From NCBI RefSeq assembly GCF_021028995.1, contig NZ_JAJJZG010000009.1, forward strand, positions 50,960-114,959: a DNA stretch of 64,000 bases, given 5' to 3'. Position numbers and translations under genes: made by a program. The stretch is from Halobacterium sp. KA-4 (GTDB lineage: Archaea > Halobacteriota > Halobacteria > Halobacteriales > Halobacteriaceae). Positions 44,749 through 53,934 of this stretch are shown here, in pieces. Under the pieces are notes generated by a model. The model was not told the origin of the DNA, made no database searches, and saw only the letters and a program-made list of their open reading frames with translations. Positions within the stretch are counted from its first letter, which is position 1; every line of letters starts with the position of its first letter.

Positions 44749-46983
44749 TCAGCCGAGCAACCGTTCGAGCAGCGACCGGCTGCGCTGTTTCTCCGCGAGC
44801 ACGACGGAGCAGTCCACTTCGTCGATAACGTCGAGCACGAGCGACCCCGTGACGAGACGCCCGAGGAGGCCGCGCTCGGTCGCGCCGACGACGAGCATCG
44901 ACGCGTCTTCGGCGGCGGCCGCGATGGCGGTCTCGACGTCACCGGACTCGATGCGCAACTCGGCGTCCGAGAGGCCCTGTTCGTCGGCCCACGCTTCGAG
45001 GAAGTCGCGGCCGGCCTCGGTGTCGTCGGCGACATGCAACAGCGTGACCTCGCTGCCGAACTGCTCGCGGAGGTAGCGCGCGATGGCGGCGCTGAGCTCG
45101 CTGTCCGGGCCGCCCGCGGTCGGGACGACGACGCGCGAGGGGTCGAACCCGCGGTCCTTGAACACGAGCACGTCACACGGCAGGTCGCCGGCGAGTTCGT
45201 CGACGGCGGACTCCGCGCGGCCCGGCGACCCGTGGCTGTCCGGCCCCCAGCCCATGACGAGCAGGTCGGCGTCATGGGTCTCGGCGGCGTCGAACAGTTC
45301 CTCGAAGGAGCGGTGCGAGAGGATAGTGTGAGTCTCGACGGGGACGCCGAAGTCCTCGGCGTCGGCGCGCGCGTTCTCGAGCAGTCGCTCGCTCTCGGCG
45401 GCGTCCGTGAATTCGTCGAGGTGTTCGTCGGCGTACGCGAGGCTGGTCTGGTCGGGCACCTGCACGACGTGCACGGCGACGACGCGGCCGGCGTTTGCCT
45501 TCGCCGCGGCCGCGCCCAGCGTGATGAGGTCGGTCTCGTGTTCGGGGTTCGCCAGCGGCACGAGCACGCGATAGTCCGATCCGTCCGGTGCAATCGACTC
45601 CGCGGCGGAGACGGCGGCGTCGGGCGCGGTGTCGGGGTTCGCCTGGAGGTACTGCGATAGGATGCCGGTCTTGGTCGCCCGCGAGCGCGCGTAGACGAGG
45701 TACCAGGCGACGGCGAAGACGACGAACGCCGCGGTCGCCGCGACGATGGTCGGGTTGATGAACGCGATGAGCGCGAACGACGTGATTGCGCCGAGAATCG
45801 GCGTCACCGGGTAGAACGGGACGCGGAAGTCGGGCTGGTACTCGGGCGGGTCGACGGTCCGCATCACGACGAGCGCGACGTTCAACAGCCCGTAGATGAC
45901 GAGGTGGAGCGTGCTCCCCATCGTCGAGAGGGTTTCGAGGTTGCCGAACAGTACGAACACGAGGATGAAGACGCCGGTGAGCCCGATTGCGCGATACGGT
46001 GTCGCGAACCGGTCGTGAATCGTGTTCAGGCTGTCGGAGACGAGTTTGTCCCGGCCCATCGCGAAGTTGATGCGCGAGGACGCGAGGATGGAGGCGTTCG
46101 CGGAGGAGGCGGTCGCGAGCAGGCCACCGAACAGCAACGCGACGGCCCCCGCCGGCCCGAGCAGTCGGCGGGCGACGTCCACGACCGCGGTGTCGTTACC
46201 GGCGACGAGTTCGTTCGGCACCGCGGCGAGTACGACCAGCAGGACGAGTGCGTAAATGAGCGTGACGAGGACGACGCTGCCGATGATGGCCCGCGGGAGG
46301 TTCTTCCCGGGGTCTTTGACCTCCTCGGCGACGCTCGTAATCTGGACGAATCCGAGGTAGGAGACGAAGACGAGCCCGGTGACGGGCAGCACCGTCGAGA
46401 AGCCCTTCCCCTCGCGGACGAGCGGGAGCAGCGAGTTCAGGTCCGCATTCCACGCGCCGACGGCGGTGAACACCGCGAGGATGGCGACGAGCGTGACGAC
46501 GATGACGTTCTGGAGGCCGCCGGTCTCCTTCGCGCCGACGTAGTTCACGCCGACGAAGAACGCCGCGCCGGCGAGTGCGACGACCTTCGCGGGCGGCAGC
46601 GAGAGCACCCAGAGGTCGACGGCAGGAACGGCGAGGAACGTGATGACGTACTGGCCGAGGCCGAACATGTAGAACGCCGAGGCGAACGCCAGCCCCATCC
46701 AGTTCGCCCACCCGGCGATGGAGCCGAACATCGGGCCCATCGAGTGGTTGATGTAGTAGTACGCGCCGCCGGCTTTCGGCATCGCGGTACCGAGTTCGGA
46801 GGCGGCCAGCGCGGTCAGTAGCGCGATGCCGCCACCGACGAGGAACGCGAGCGCGGACAGCGGGCCGGAGGTCTCGACGGCGGCGCCCGGCAGCACGAAG
46901 ATGCCGGCGCCGATCATCGTCCCGACGCCGATGGTCAGCGCGGCCAGCGGCCCGAGGTCTTTCGCGAGTTCCTGGTCACTCAT
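44749..46983 (-). CDS. APC-family amino-acid permease fused to two UspA domains
   Basis: A 744-residue protein. Residues 1-440 form an APC transporter with about twelve helices (LTIGVGTMIGAGIFVLPGAA is helix 1 with the family's unwound GAGIF motif). Two universal-stress-protein domains follow, at about 466-605 (YRVLVPLANPEHETDL) and 612-735 (SRVVVPTAGGPDSELS). The first ends in a degenerate nucleotide motif (VMGWGPDSHGSPGRAES), the second in VVGATERGLLGRLVTGS, which fits G2xG9xG(S/T) and should bind ATP. Amino-acid uptake sensed through nucleotide binding is inferred. Its start overlaps the upstream uspA gene by eight bases. Confidence 0.9.
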   Translation of the reverse strand: MSDQELAKDLGPLAALTIGVGTMIGAGIFVLPGAAVETSGPLSALAFLVGGGIALLTALAASELGTAMPKAGGAYYYINHSMGPMFGSIAGWANWMGLAFASAFYMFGLGQYVITFLAVPAVDLWVLSLPPAKVVALAGAAFFVGVNYVGAKETGGLQNVIVVTLVAILAVFTAVGAWNADLNSLLPLVREGKGFSTVLPVTGLVFVSYLGFVQITSVAEEVKDPGKNLPRAIIGSVVLVTLIYALVLLVVLAAVPNELVAGNDTAVVDVARRLLGPAGAVALLFGGLLATASSANASILASSRINFAMGRDKLVSDSLNTIHDRFATPYRAIGLTGVFILVFVLFGNLETLSTMGSTLHLVIYGLLNVALVVMRTVDPPEYQPDFRVPFYPVTPILGAITSFALIAFINPTIVAATAAFVVFAVAWYLVYARSRATKTGILSQYLQANPDTAPDAAVSAAESIAPDGSDYRVLVPLANPEHETDLITLGAAAAKANAGRVVAVHVVQVPDQTSLAYADEHLDEFTDAAESERLLENARADAEDFGVPVETHTILSHRSFEELFDAAETHDADLLVMGWGPDSHGSPGRAESAVDELAGDLPCDVLVFKDRGFDPSRVVVPTAGGPDSELSAAIARYLREQFGSEVTLLHVADDTEAGRDFLEAWADEQGLSDAELRIESGDVETAIAAAAEDASMLVVGATERGLLGRLVTGSLVLDVIDEVDCSVVLAEKQRSRSLLERLLG

Positions 46984-47413
46984 CGGCGTCCTCCGCCGGG
47001 AACACGACGACCGGGAGCTCTGCTCGCTTCACGAGGTCGCGGGCGTGGTCGCCGGCCAGCAGGTCGAGCCAGCGGTTGCTCTCGCGGGGCGTGAACGCGA
47101 CCGCGCTCGCGCCGTGGTCGTTGGCGGCGGTGAAGATGCCGTTGACGACCTCCTCGGCGAAGCGGAGGTCCGTCTCGCAGGCGACGCCGGCGTCCGCGCA
47201 GGCGTCCTCAACGACCGCGAAGACGTCCTCGGCGAACAGCTCGCGCTGTTCGACGCTGGCCTTGTCCATCGTGCCGCCGCCCTTCTCGACGACGTGGACC
47301 GCGACGACGGAGCCGCCGGCTTCTCGGACGCGAGGCAGGACTGCGTCCATCGTCGTCTCCGCGTCGGCCTCGCTGGCGACCGGAACGACGACCAATTCGA
47401 GGAGGTTACCCAC
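46976..47413 (-). CDS. UspA-domain protein, operon partner of the permease
   Basis: A 145-residue single USP domain: NLLELVVVPVASEADAETT strand, and ending ARDLVKRAELPVVVFPAED. The nucleotide motif is altered (AFTPRESNRWLDLLAGDHAR lacks the usual Gly spacing), so ATP binding is doubtful. The GTG at 47413 was chosen since the fold begins directly after it; the ATG at 47446 would add eleven atypical residues. It overlaps the permease-USP fusion by eight bases, suggesting a stoichiometric regulatory subunit. Confidence 0.8.
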   Translation of the reverse strand: MGNLLELVVVPVASEADAETTMDAVLPRVREAGGSVVAVHVVEKGGGTMDKASVEQRELFAEDVFAVVEDACADAGVACETDLRFAEEVVNGIFTAANDHGASAVAFTPRESNRWLDLLAGDHARDLVKRAELPVVVFPAEDADE

Positions 47414-47442
47414 TGCAACCACCTGTTTCGAACGGCTCGCGG

Positions 47443-47462
47443 ACACCCGCTCCTACGGGTGT
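47443..47462. promoter_or_regulatory. inverted repeat in the leader of the uspA-permease operon
   Basis: ACACCCG-CTCCTA-CGGGTGT, perfect seven-base arms, 30 bases before the GTG and downstream of TATA-like sequences near 47478 and 47505. It would be an RNA hairpin in the leader or a DNA operator. Confidence 0.35.
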
Positions 47463-47542
47463 TGGGCGTGAGAATCTCATATTCGCGGATGTGTACCGCG
47501 TACCCTTATACTTTCGACTCTCCGACGGCCTCACCGGGATTC

Positions 47543-47953
47543 TCAGAGTTCGACTGCCCACAGTTTGAAGTCCGCGGGGAGGTCGTAGACGTTCTGGAAG
47601 AGGGCGTCGACGAACTGGCCGACGCGGTCGTCGTCGGCGCGCGCCTCGATGCGGACGTTCGTCCCGGCGTCCTCCTCGGCTGACTCGGCGGGGATAGTCT
47701 CGCGTTCTTCGATGGTGAAGGCACCGAAGCGGGAGACGACCGTCGCCAGCCGGTCGAGCTCCTCGTCGGTGCAGTCGAGGTTGAGCGTGCCGTCGGCGAA
47801 CTGCACCCACGGCGGCAGGAACTCGGGGTCGCCGCTGGGGTCCTCGTCGGCTTCCAGCGTGCAGAACGCGCTGTCGCGCTCGCGGTGGGCGGCGATGGCG
47901 TCCGCGACGAGCTCGATGCGGCCGGCGTCCGTGTCGGCGTCGAATCTGGTCAT
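47543..47953 (-). CDS. conserved haloarchaeal hypothetical protein
   Basis: A 136-residue acidic protein, MTRFDADTDAGRIELVADAI onward. No membrane helices. A WVQFADGTLNLDCTDEELDR segment and a C-terminal YDLPADFKLWAVEL give a mixed alpha/beta look; the family is not recognised. Divergent from adk across about 100 bases. Confidence 0.65.
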   Translation of the reverse strand: MTRFDADTDAGRIELVADAIAAHRERDSAFCTLEADEDPSGDPEFLPPWVQFADGTLNLDCTDEELDRLATVVSRFGAFTIEERETIPAESAEEDAGTNVRIEARADDDRVGQFVDALFQNVYDLPADFKLWAVEL

Positions 47954-48051
47954 AGGTGAGGTTGGCGGCCCGCCCACAAAGCAGGTCGGATGTGCGAGTT
48001 AGTTCGGCCGGAAACAACACCTCCTTAATCGAGGCCCGGAAACGAGACGGT

Positions 48052-48702
48052 ATGAGTAACCCGCGAATCCTGATTCTGGGCGCGCCGGGCGCTGGCAAGG
48101 GCACGCAGAGCCGCCGTCTCGCCGAGGAATTCGGCATCGAGCACATCACGACGGGGGACGCGCTCCGCGAGAACAAGGGAATGGACATCAGCCACCTCGA
48201 CCTGGAGTACGACACGCCCGGCGAATACATGGACGCCGGCGAACTCGTCCCGGACGAGGTCGTCAACGAAATCGTCAAGACCGCCCTAGAGGAGGCCAAC
48301 GGCTTCGTCCTCGACGGCTACCCGCGCAACGAGAGCCAGACGGAGTATCTCGACTCCATCACGGACCTCGACGTCGTGCTCTACCTCGATGTCGACGAGG
48401 ACGAACTCGTGCGCCGGCTGACCGGCCGCCGCGTCTGCGAGGACTGCGGCGCCACCTACCACGTCGACTTCAACCCGCCCGAGGAAGCGGGCGTCTGCGA
48501 CGAGTGCGGCGGCGACCTCTACCAGCGCGAGGACGACACCGAGGAGACCGCCCGCGAGCGCATCGAAGTGTACGAGGAGAACACCGCGCCCGTCGTCGAG
48601 TACTTCCGCGACCAGGGTGTGCTCGAAGAAATCGACGGCGAACAGACCCCCGACGAGGTCTGGGAAGACGTCAAGGCCACCGTCGAAGCGCGCGCGAACT
48701 GA
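48052..48702 (+). CDS. adk: adenylate kinase
   Basis: A 216-residue enzyme that interconverts ATP, AMP and ADP. The P-loop GAPGAGKGT is at about residues 10-18, TTGDALRE and DGYPRN follow, and the LID carries four Cys (CEDCG and CDECG) as a zinc site. The ATG at 48052 is about 25 bases after a TATA-like CCTTAATC. It is followed at 94 bases by the EMC3-like gene, a neighbourhood conserved in archaea. Confidence 0.96.
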   Translation: MSNPRILILGAPGAGKGTQSRRLAEEFGIEHITTGDALRENKGMDISHLDLEYDTPGEYMDAGELVPDEVVNEIVKTALEEANGFVLDGYPRNESQTEYLDSITDLDVVLYLDVDEDELVRRLTGRRVCEDCGATYHVDFNPPEEAGVCDECGGDLYQREDDTEETARERIEVYEENTAPVVEYFRDQGVLEEIDGEQTPDEVWEDVKATVEARAN

Positions 48703-48795
48703 CGGACGGACCGCCGGAAAGCGTTTTCTCGCCGAACGACTCGTCGGTAGTTCCGTAAGAGGTTCAAGCGGCCACCGCAAAGAACAGCCAAGAAG

Positions 48796-49665
48796 ATGTC
48801 TCGAACCGCGGAGAAAGTCCGCTCGCTGGTCCGCGAGGACCCCGAACTGGCCGACGTACTCGAAGACCTCCTCGACCACGAGGGTGAGATTCGCTGGCGG
48901 GACGTCAAGGGCGACGTCTCCAGCGGCCAGTGGGGACGCCTACTGGAGAAAGACGTTCTCGTGGAGTCGGGCGAGGGCTTCGAATTCGCGGACCCAGACG
49001 GCGTCCGCGAGGGACTCGAACCCGAGGAGGAACTCGACGAGAGCCCGGAATCCTCGTCGTGGTCGAAGTGGGACAAGCTCGCGGCAGTCGGATCGTTCGC
49101 CGCGATTCTCGGCTACAACTTCCAGCCGATTCAGAACACCATCGGCGGGGCCGTCGAGGTCGTGCTCGGGCCGCTGGACGCGATGCTCCCGTTCTACGTC
49201 GTCGTGATGGCCCTGGCCGTCCTCACGGGCCTGTACTCCACGCTCCTGCAGGCGAACCTCACGGACATGAGCAAGATGTCGAAGTACCAGGAGCGCGCCC
49301 AGAAGCTCCAGGACAAGATGTCCGACGCCAAAGAGCGCGGCGACGAAGCCGAAATAGAGCGCCTCCGCGAGGAGCAGATGGAGGCGTTCGGCGACCAGGC
49401 CGGCATGCTCAAAGAGCAGTTCCGCCCGATGGCGTGGATTATGCTCCTGACCATCCCGGCGTTCCTCTGGATGTACTGGAAGCTCGGCACCGGGCAAGTC
49501 ACCGGCGAGGAAGTCCAGATGGTCCTCCCGCTGATGGGCGAGGTCAACTTCAACACGGGCCGCGCGTTCGTGTTCCCCGTCTGGATCATCTGGTACATGG
49601 TCTGCTCGTTCAGCTTCTCGAACGTCATCCGGAAGGCGCTGAACATCCAGACGACGCCGACCTAG
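48796..49665 (+). CDS. DUF106/EMC3-TMCO1-like membrane insertase
   Basis: A 289-residue protein. A cytosolic N-terminal region of about 95 residues resembles a winged helix (VLEDLLDHEGEIRWRDVKGD). Three membrane helices follow at about 130-155, 215-235 and 255-280, with a charged coiled coil between the first two (KYQERAQKLQDKMSDAKERG). This is the archaeal branch of the Oxa1/YidC superfamily that inserts membrane proteins. The long N-terminal addition is a haloarchaeal feature by my recollection. Confidence 0.88.
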   Translation: MSRTAEKVRSLVREDPELADVLEDLLDHEGEIRWRDVKGDVSSGQWGRLLEKDVLVESGEGFEFADPDGVREGLEPEEELDESPESSSWSKWDKLAAVGSFAAILGYNFQPIQNTIGGAVEVVLGPLDAMLPFYVVVMALAVLTGLYSTLLQANLTDMSKMSKYQERAQKLQDKMSDAKERGDEAEIERLREEQMEAFGDQAGMLKEQFRPMAWIMLLTIPAFLWMYWKLGTGQVTGEEVQMVLPLMGEVNFNTGRAFVFPVWIIWYMVCSFSFSNVIRKALNIQTTPT

Positions 49666-49674
49666 CGCCGCCAC

Positions 49675-49815
49675 TTTTTGCGCTGCGTGGGGCGCGCTTC
49701 GCACGCCTCACTCGGCAAAAGCCGCGAAAAAGACACTCCTCCTTCGGTCCGCTTCGCGCTCACGGCGACGCCGTTCGCGCATTTCGAGGCGCGTAGCGCC
49801 TCGCGTCGACAGAGT
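49675..49815 (+). repeat. dispersed convergent-gene repeat, copy 1
   Basis: Begins TTTTTGCGCTGCG, continues CTCGGCAAAAGC and AAAAAGACACTCCTCC, then GC-rich inverted segments (GAGGCGCGTAGCGCCTC). It fills the gap between the convergent EMC3-like and DUF5813 genes. Related copies lie at 51464-51648 (inverted) and 62907-63058. Confidence 0.6.
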
Positions 49816-49847
49816 AGTCGCTGAAAGAACGAAACCCGAAGCCGCGA

Positions 49848-50321
49848 CTAGAGCGGCGTGCCTTCCGTGCTCTGGGCGTTCTGCGCGGCCTGCTGGCGCA
49901 TCTGGTCGACCTTCTCGACGTAGTCGTAGCCGGGGATGACGCCCTGGAACCACGTTCCTTCGACGTAATTCACGAGCGCGAGCGCGTCGTCGGCCGCTTT
50001 CCCCGTGCGCGGGGAGAACGTGATTTCGACGGTGATGTCGCCGTCCTCGCGGGAGACGGATTCGACCTCGACGTCGTTCGCGAGCGTGACGCTGTCGGCG
50101 TCGACGACGCGGCGCTCGAACGTGTCGTACCAGCCGTCCTCGACGACGTCCGCCACGTTGTCGTTCGTCGCGGCGTCCAGTGTCGGCACGACGACCGTGA
50201 TTTCGACCGTGTCGTCGCCGACTGTGACCGTGGCGTCCCAGTCGTTCGTCGTCGGGACAAACTCGCCATCGTCACGGGTGAAGCGCCCGTGGTCGGCGAG
50301 TTCCTGCTCGATGTGAGTCAT
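49848..50321 (-). CDS. DUF5813 family protein
   Basis: A 157-residue acidic protein, MTHIEQELADHGRFTRDDGE onward, with the beta-rich DATVTVGDDTVEITVVVPTL segment and YVEGTWFQGVIPGYDYVEKV of this haloarchaeal family. Function unknown. Divergent from the crcB pair. Confidence 0.8.
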   Translation of the reverse strand: MTHIEQELADHGRFTRDDGEFVPTTNDWDATVTVGDDTVEITVVVPTLDAATNDNVADVVEDGWYDTFERRVVDADSVTLANDVEVESVSREDGDITVEITFSPRTGKAADDALALVNYVEGTWFQGVIPGYDYVEKVDQMRQQAAQNAQSTEGTPL

Positions 50322-50421
50322 TACGAGCTAGGAGGTGACGCTCGCAGTTGGGTGTTGCGCTCCGGGACTTCGACGCCCGTAAGTGGGACTGTCGCGCACG
50401 TTTCGGCGATTCGCTCGTGGC

Positions 50422-50802
50422 ATGGAACTGAACTACCGCCGCGCGCTGACCGTGGTCGCGCTCGTCGCGGTCGGCGGGTTCGCCGGCGCGAACCTCCGCT
50501 ACGCGGTCTCGCTGCTCGCGCCCGGCCTGCCCGGTACGCTCGTCGTGAACGCCGCCGGCAGCCTCGCTCTCGGCGTACTCGTCTACGTAGCCGCCGACAG
50601 CGACGTACTCGGGGAGCGCGCGCAGCGACTCCTCGGCACTGGCTTCCTCTCCTCGCTGACGACGTACAGCACGTTCGCTGTTCAGACTGCGGGCGTCTCG
50701 CCGAAACTGATGGTCGCGAACGTCGCCGCGAACTACTTGCTCGGCTTCCTCGGCGTGGTCGCCGGGCGCGCACTCGTCGTTCGCTACGGAGGTGGCGCGT
50801 GA
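50422..50802 (+). CDS. crcB1: fluoride exporter CrcB/Fluc, subunit 1
   Basis: A 126-residue protein with four membrane helices. Conserved parts are GGFAGANLRYAVS, GTLVVNAAGSLALG and GFLSSLTTYSTFAVQ (the TTYSTF fluoride-track motif). Fluc channels are dimers in opposed orientation; here two different genes in tandem suggest a heterodimer. The stop overlaps the second gene's GTG by four bases. Confidence 0.92.
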   Translation: MELNYRRALTVVALVAVGGFAGANLRYAVSLLAPGLPGTLVVNAAGSLALGVLVYVAADSDVLGERAQRLLGTGFLSSLTTYSTFAVQTAGVSPKLMVANVAANYLLGFLGVVAGRALVVRYGGGA

Positions 50803-51158
50803 TAGACCTCCTGCTACCGCCCCCGATGCTCGTCGGCGTCGGTGGCGCGCTCGGCGCTGTCCTCAGGTACGCGGTCGGCGAGGCCGTCCGGACTGAGGGC
50901 TACCCAACGGGCACCCTCGTCGTGAACGTTCTGGGGACGTTCGTGCTCGCCGCACTCACGTTCGCCGGCGCGAGCGACGACGCGATGCTGCTGCTCGGCA
51001 CGGGAGCCTGCGGCGCGTTCACGACGTTCTCCTCGTTCAGCGTGGACGTCGTCGGCCTCGTGGAGAACGAGCGATTCGGCGCGGCCGCGTTCCACGCGCT
51101 CGGGAATCTGGTCGGCGCTGGTGTGGCGATTGGATTGGCGTGGCTGCTGGTGGGGTAG
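50799..51158 (+). CDS. crcB2: fluoride exporter CrcB/Fluc, subunit 2
   Basis: A 119-residue partner with the same four-helix fold: VGGALGAVLRYAVGE, GTLVVNVLGTFVLA and GACGAFTTFSSFSVD. The GTG start overlaps the crcB1 stop, which fixes it. Paired crcB genes normally encode the two halves of one channel with opposite membrane topology. Confidence 0.92.
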   Translation: MIDLLLPPPMLVGVGGALGAVLRYAVGEAVRTEGYPTGTLVVNVLGTFVLAALTFAGASDDAMLLLGTGACGAFTTFSSFSVDVVGLVENERFGAAAFHALGNLVGAGVAIGLAWLLVG

Positions 51159-51463
51159 CTCGTAGCGACTGAGGTCAGAATTATTGCCAGCATTCGCGAC
51201 GCGAGCGGTGTCAACTGCCACGGGCACGGTGGCCCGTGGCTTGTCAGTGGACTCACCGCGTCATACCCGAAGGGTTTTCGGGCGTTCACGGGTCGGCATC
51301 CCTGACTTCGGGGCCGGTTGACCGCGGCCCGTGACCGGCGACAACTGTTGGCCGCCGACCACTACCAGACTAGTGGGGTGCCATTCACTAAAGGACTGGT
51401 ATGATGCAGTGAGTGTCGGCTTCCTCTCCGCCCACGGTACGCCGGGGAATCCGCCTTGGTTTT
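51159..51463. other. non-coding stretch with possible tnpB-element remnant
   Basis: No convincing gene. A perfect nine-base-arm hairpin (51217-51240) and lower coding character, plus a minus-strand frame ending near 51261 that reads SPVTGRGQPAPKSGMP, are reminiscent of the decayed 3' end of a haloarchaeal IS605-type element. The assignment is weak. Confidence 0.35.
51217..51240. repeat. hairpin, possible IS605-type end
   Basis: GCCACGGGC-ACGGTG-GCCCGTGGC. Similar in size and composition to the tnpB-element end hairpins near 9.02 and 10.58 kb, next to TCAAC (51211-51215). Confidence 0.45.
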
Positions 51464-51648
51464 CTTTTGAAAAGCCCGAGCGTCGCGATTCACTCGCGGC
51501 GGAGCCGCGAGGCCGACGACCGAACGGAGCGAAGCGAAGTGAGGGAGGAGTGCTTTTGGTCGAGGTTTTGCCGAGGGCTGGCGGAGTCCTCGTGAACGAG
51601 GGCACGGGAGACCTCTGGTCTCCCGGAGCCAGCCCGCAGCGCAAAAGG
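51464..51648 (-). repeat. dispersed convergent-gene repeat, copy 2 (inverted)
   Basis: Read on the minus strand: TTTTGCGCTGCG, then CTCGGCAAAACC, AAAAGCACTCCTCC, and TCGTCGGCCTCGCGGCT with GCCGCGAGTGAA. It lies between crcB2 and tRNA-Leu, which converge. It also contains the hairpin GGGAGACC-TCT-GGTCTCCC (51606-51624) just beyond the tRNA 3' end. Confidence 0.6.
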
Positions 51649-51653
51649 TCGCA

Positions 51654-51736
51654 TGCGAGGAGTGGGATTCGAACCCACGAACCCCTACGGGAGCGGGTCT
51701 TAAGCCCGCCGCCTTTGGCCGCTCGGCCATCCTCGC
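51654..51736 (-). tRNA. tRNA-Leu (TAA anticodon)
   Basis: On the minus strand it begins GCGAGGATGGCCGAGCGG, with acceptor GCGAGGA pairing with TCCTCGC and discriminator A. The anticodon loop CTTAAGA gives TAA. A long variable arm (TCCCGTAGGGG) and GGTTCGAATCC in the T loop make it a class II tRNA. CCA not encoded; no intron. Confidence 0.95.
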
Positions 51737-51776
51737 ATTACGTCGTGGAGGCCGCGGGGAGAAGTCCGTTACGGTC

Positions 51777-52118
51777 CTACCAGTCGACGGAGAGCGTGCC
51801 GTCGCCGTGGGGGTCGGGCGCGATTTCCTCGTTCGTGCGGCGGTCGACGACGTGGATGACGCCGTCGCCTTTCTTCGCGGGGCAGGCGTCGGCGGCGGCG
51901 ACGTTGTGGTCGAGGTCGTCCTCGTCGAAGAAGTACGAGACGGGCTTGGCCATGCCGGAGGCGAGGTCCATCTCCCAATTCGCCGAGACTTCCGCGCACT
52001 TGCCCGCGCCGAAGCACTTGTTCGCCTCGAAGACGAGTTTGTAGGGTTTCTCGTCGACTGGCGGGGCGTCGGTCTCGCCGATGTCGCTGGGGTCGACGGC
52101 GTCCGCGTCGTCAGTCAT
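51777..52118 (-). CDS. ferredoxin-like iron-sulphur protein
   Basis: A 113-residue acidic protein. CFGAGKCAEV (about 35-44) and DACPAKKGDGVI (about 78-89) supply three Cys in the pattern of a single [3Fe-4S]- or [4Fe-4S]-type ferredoxin related to those serving P450s, with a Gly/Ala replacing one usual Cys. An acidic N-terminal extension of about 25 residues is typical of halophiles. The redox partner is not evident. Confidence 0.8.
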   Translation of the reverse strand: MTDDADAVDPSDIGETDAPPVDEKPYKLVFEANKCFGAGKCAEVSANWEMDLASGMAKPVSYFFDEDDLDHNVAAADACPAKKGDGVIHVVDRRTNEEIAPDPHGDGTLSVDW

Positions 52119-52169
52119 ACGCAGAAATTAGTGCTGGAGGGCTTTGAAGTGTCGGTCGCCGGAGCCCGA

Positions 52170-52712
<543 letters not shown>

Positions 52713-52760
52713 ACCCTAGAGGAGGCGACGAACTCGGATAACGCTACCTACTCGGACCGA

Positions 52761-53819
52761 CTAGAACGAGCAGAGGTCCGCGAGGAGGCTCTCCGCGCGC
52801 CCGCTGGCGATGACGTCCGTGGCGGCTTCGATGCCCTCGTCGATGGAGTCGACGTCCTCGCCGGCGTACATGCGGAGCGCGGCGTTGAGTTTGACGGCGT
52901 CCGCGAATTGGTCGCGGTGGTCGCCCGCGAGCACGTCCGCCGTAATCTCGGCGGAGTCGGCGGCAACGTCGTCAACGACGAGGTCCGCGCTCTCGATGTC
53001 CATGCCGTAGTCCTCCGTCTCGATGGTGAAGTCCTCCAGGTCCGAGCCCTCGGACCACTCGGCGACCGTCGTCGAGCCGGGGCGGATGTCGTCGTAGCCC
53101 TCCATCCCCTGGAACATGAGCACGCGGTCAAAGCCGACGTCCTCGCTCTCGCGGGCGGTCTCGACGACTTTCTTGGCGAACGCGAGGTGGTAGAACGAGC
53201 CGAGGTGGGTGTCGGCGTTCGCGGGGTTCGCGAGCGTCTCGACGGTGTTCACGAACGTCCGCACGCCCATGTTGTCGCGGCGGTCCCAGAGCGCGTCCAC
53301 GACGGGGTTGAAGTTCGGCTGGTAGTAGAAGCCGAAGCCGTGCTCGTCGACCATCTCGGCGGACTCCTCGGGTTCGAGGTCAGTGCGCACGCCGAGTTCG
53401 TCGAGAACGTGCTTGTAGGCGTCCTGCTTCTGTGTCGGCACGCGGTCGCCGGAGTGGACGACGACCGGCGTCCCGGCGGCAGCCGCGACGACGCCGGCGG
53501 CGACGCCCAGAATCGCGGAGTCGCCTTTCCCGTCGTAGTTCGCGCCGCAGTCCACGGGGTCGGCGTCGGGTTCGGCGTCGACGACGCTCTCCCGGCGCAT
53601 CGCGTCGACGTACGCGCCCAGTTCCTCGCCGTTGTTGCGCTTCCAGCGGTTCGCCAGCCAGAACGCGCCCAGCGTCGTCTGGTCGGGCGTCAGGTCGAGG
53701 ATGCGCTCGAACGCCTCCATCGCCTGCTCACGGGACATGTCTTCGGCAGATTTCGGCCCGGATCCGACGACCTCCGTCATCAGGCGCTGTAGCGGCCACT
53801 CGCCGTGCGAATCACTCAT
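52761..53819 (-). CDS. anthranilate phosphoribosyltransferase-like protein
   Basis: A 352-residue protein with the TrpD/nucleoside phosphorylase family III fold. The N-terminal helical domain has AEDMSREQAMEAFERILDLT. The phosphate-binding segment reads CGANYDGKGDSAILGVAAGV, where TrpD has a G-T-G-G-D type loop. FYYQPNFNPVVDALWDRRDN follows. No trp genes are adjacent, and the altered loop suggests a TrpD2-like or other phosphoribosyl/nucleic-acid-related role rather than tryptophan synthesis. The ATG at 53819 is chosen for the family start. Confidence 0.75.
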   Translation of the reverse strand: MSDSHGEWPLQRLMTEVVGSGPKSAEDMSREQAMEAFERILDLTPDQTTLGAFWLANRWKRNNGEELGAYVDAMRRESVVDAEPDADPVDCGANYDGKGDSAILGVAAGVVAAAAGTPVVVHSGDRVPTQKQDAYKHVLDELGVRTDLEPEESAEMVDEHGFGFYYQPNFNPVVDALWDRRDNMGVRTFVNTVETLANPANADTHLGSFYHLAFAKKVVETARESEDVGFDRVLMFQGMEGYDDIRPGSTTVAEWSEGSDLEDFTIETEDYGMDIESADLVVDDVAADSAEITADVLAGDHRDQFADAVKLNAALRMYAGEDVDSIDEGIEAATDVIASGRAESLLADLCSF

Positions 53820-53934
53820 GTCGACGCATTGGATTTCCACCGGCGTAAATCCACCCGGTTTCGGCGAGCGCACCCGAAATCGGCCCGTCGACGAACCGGT
53901 AAACAGTAGCCGACGCAGTCCCAACCGCGTGGTA

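Noticed and set aside
50322..50421. Fluoride riboswitch before crcB1
   Set aside because: No convincing match to the conserved core of the crcB motif; such switches are also not established in haloarchaea.
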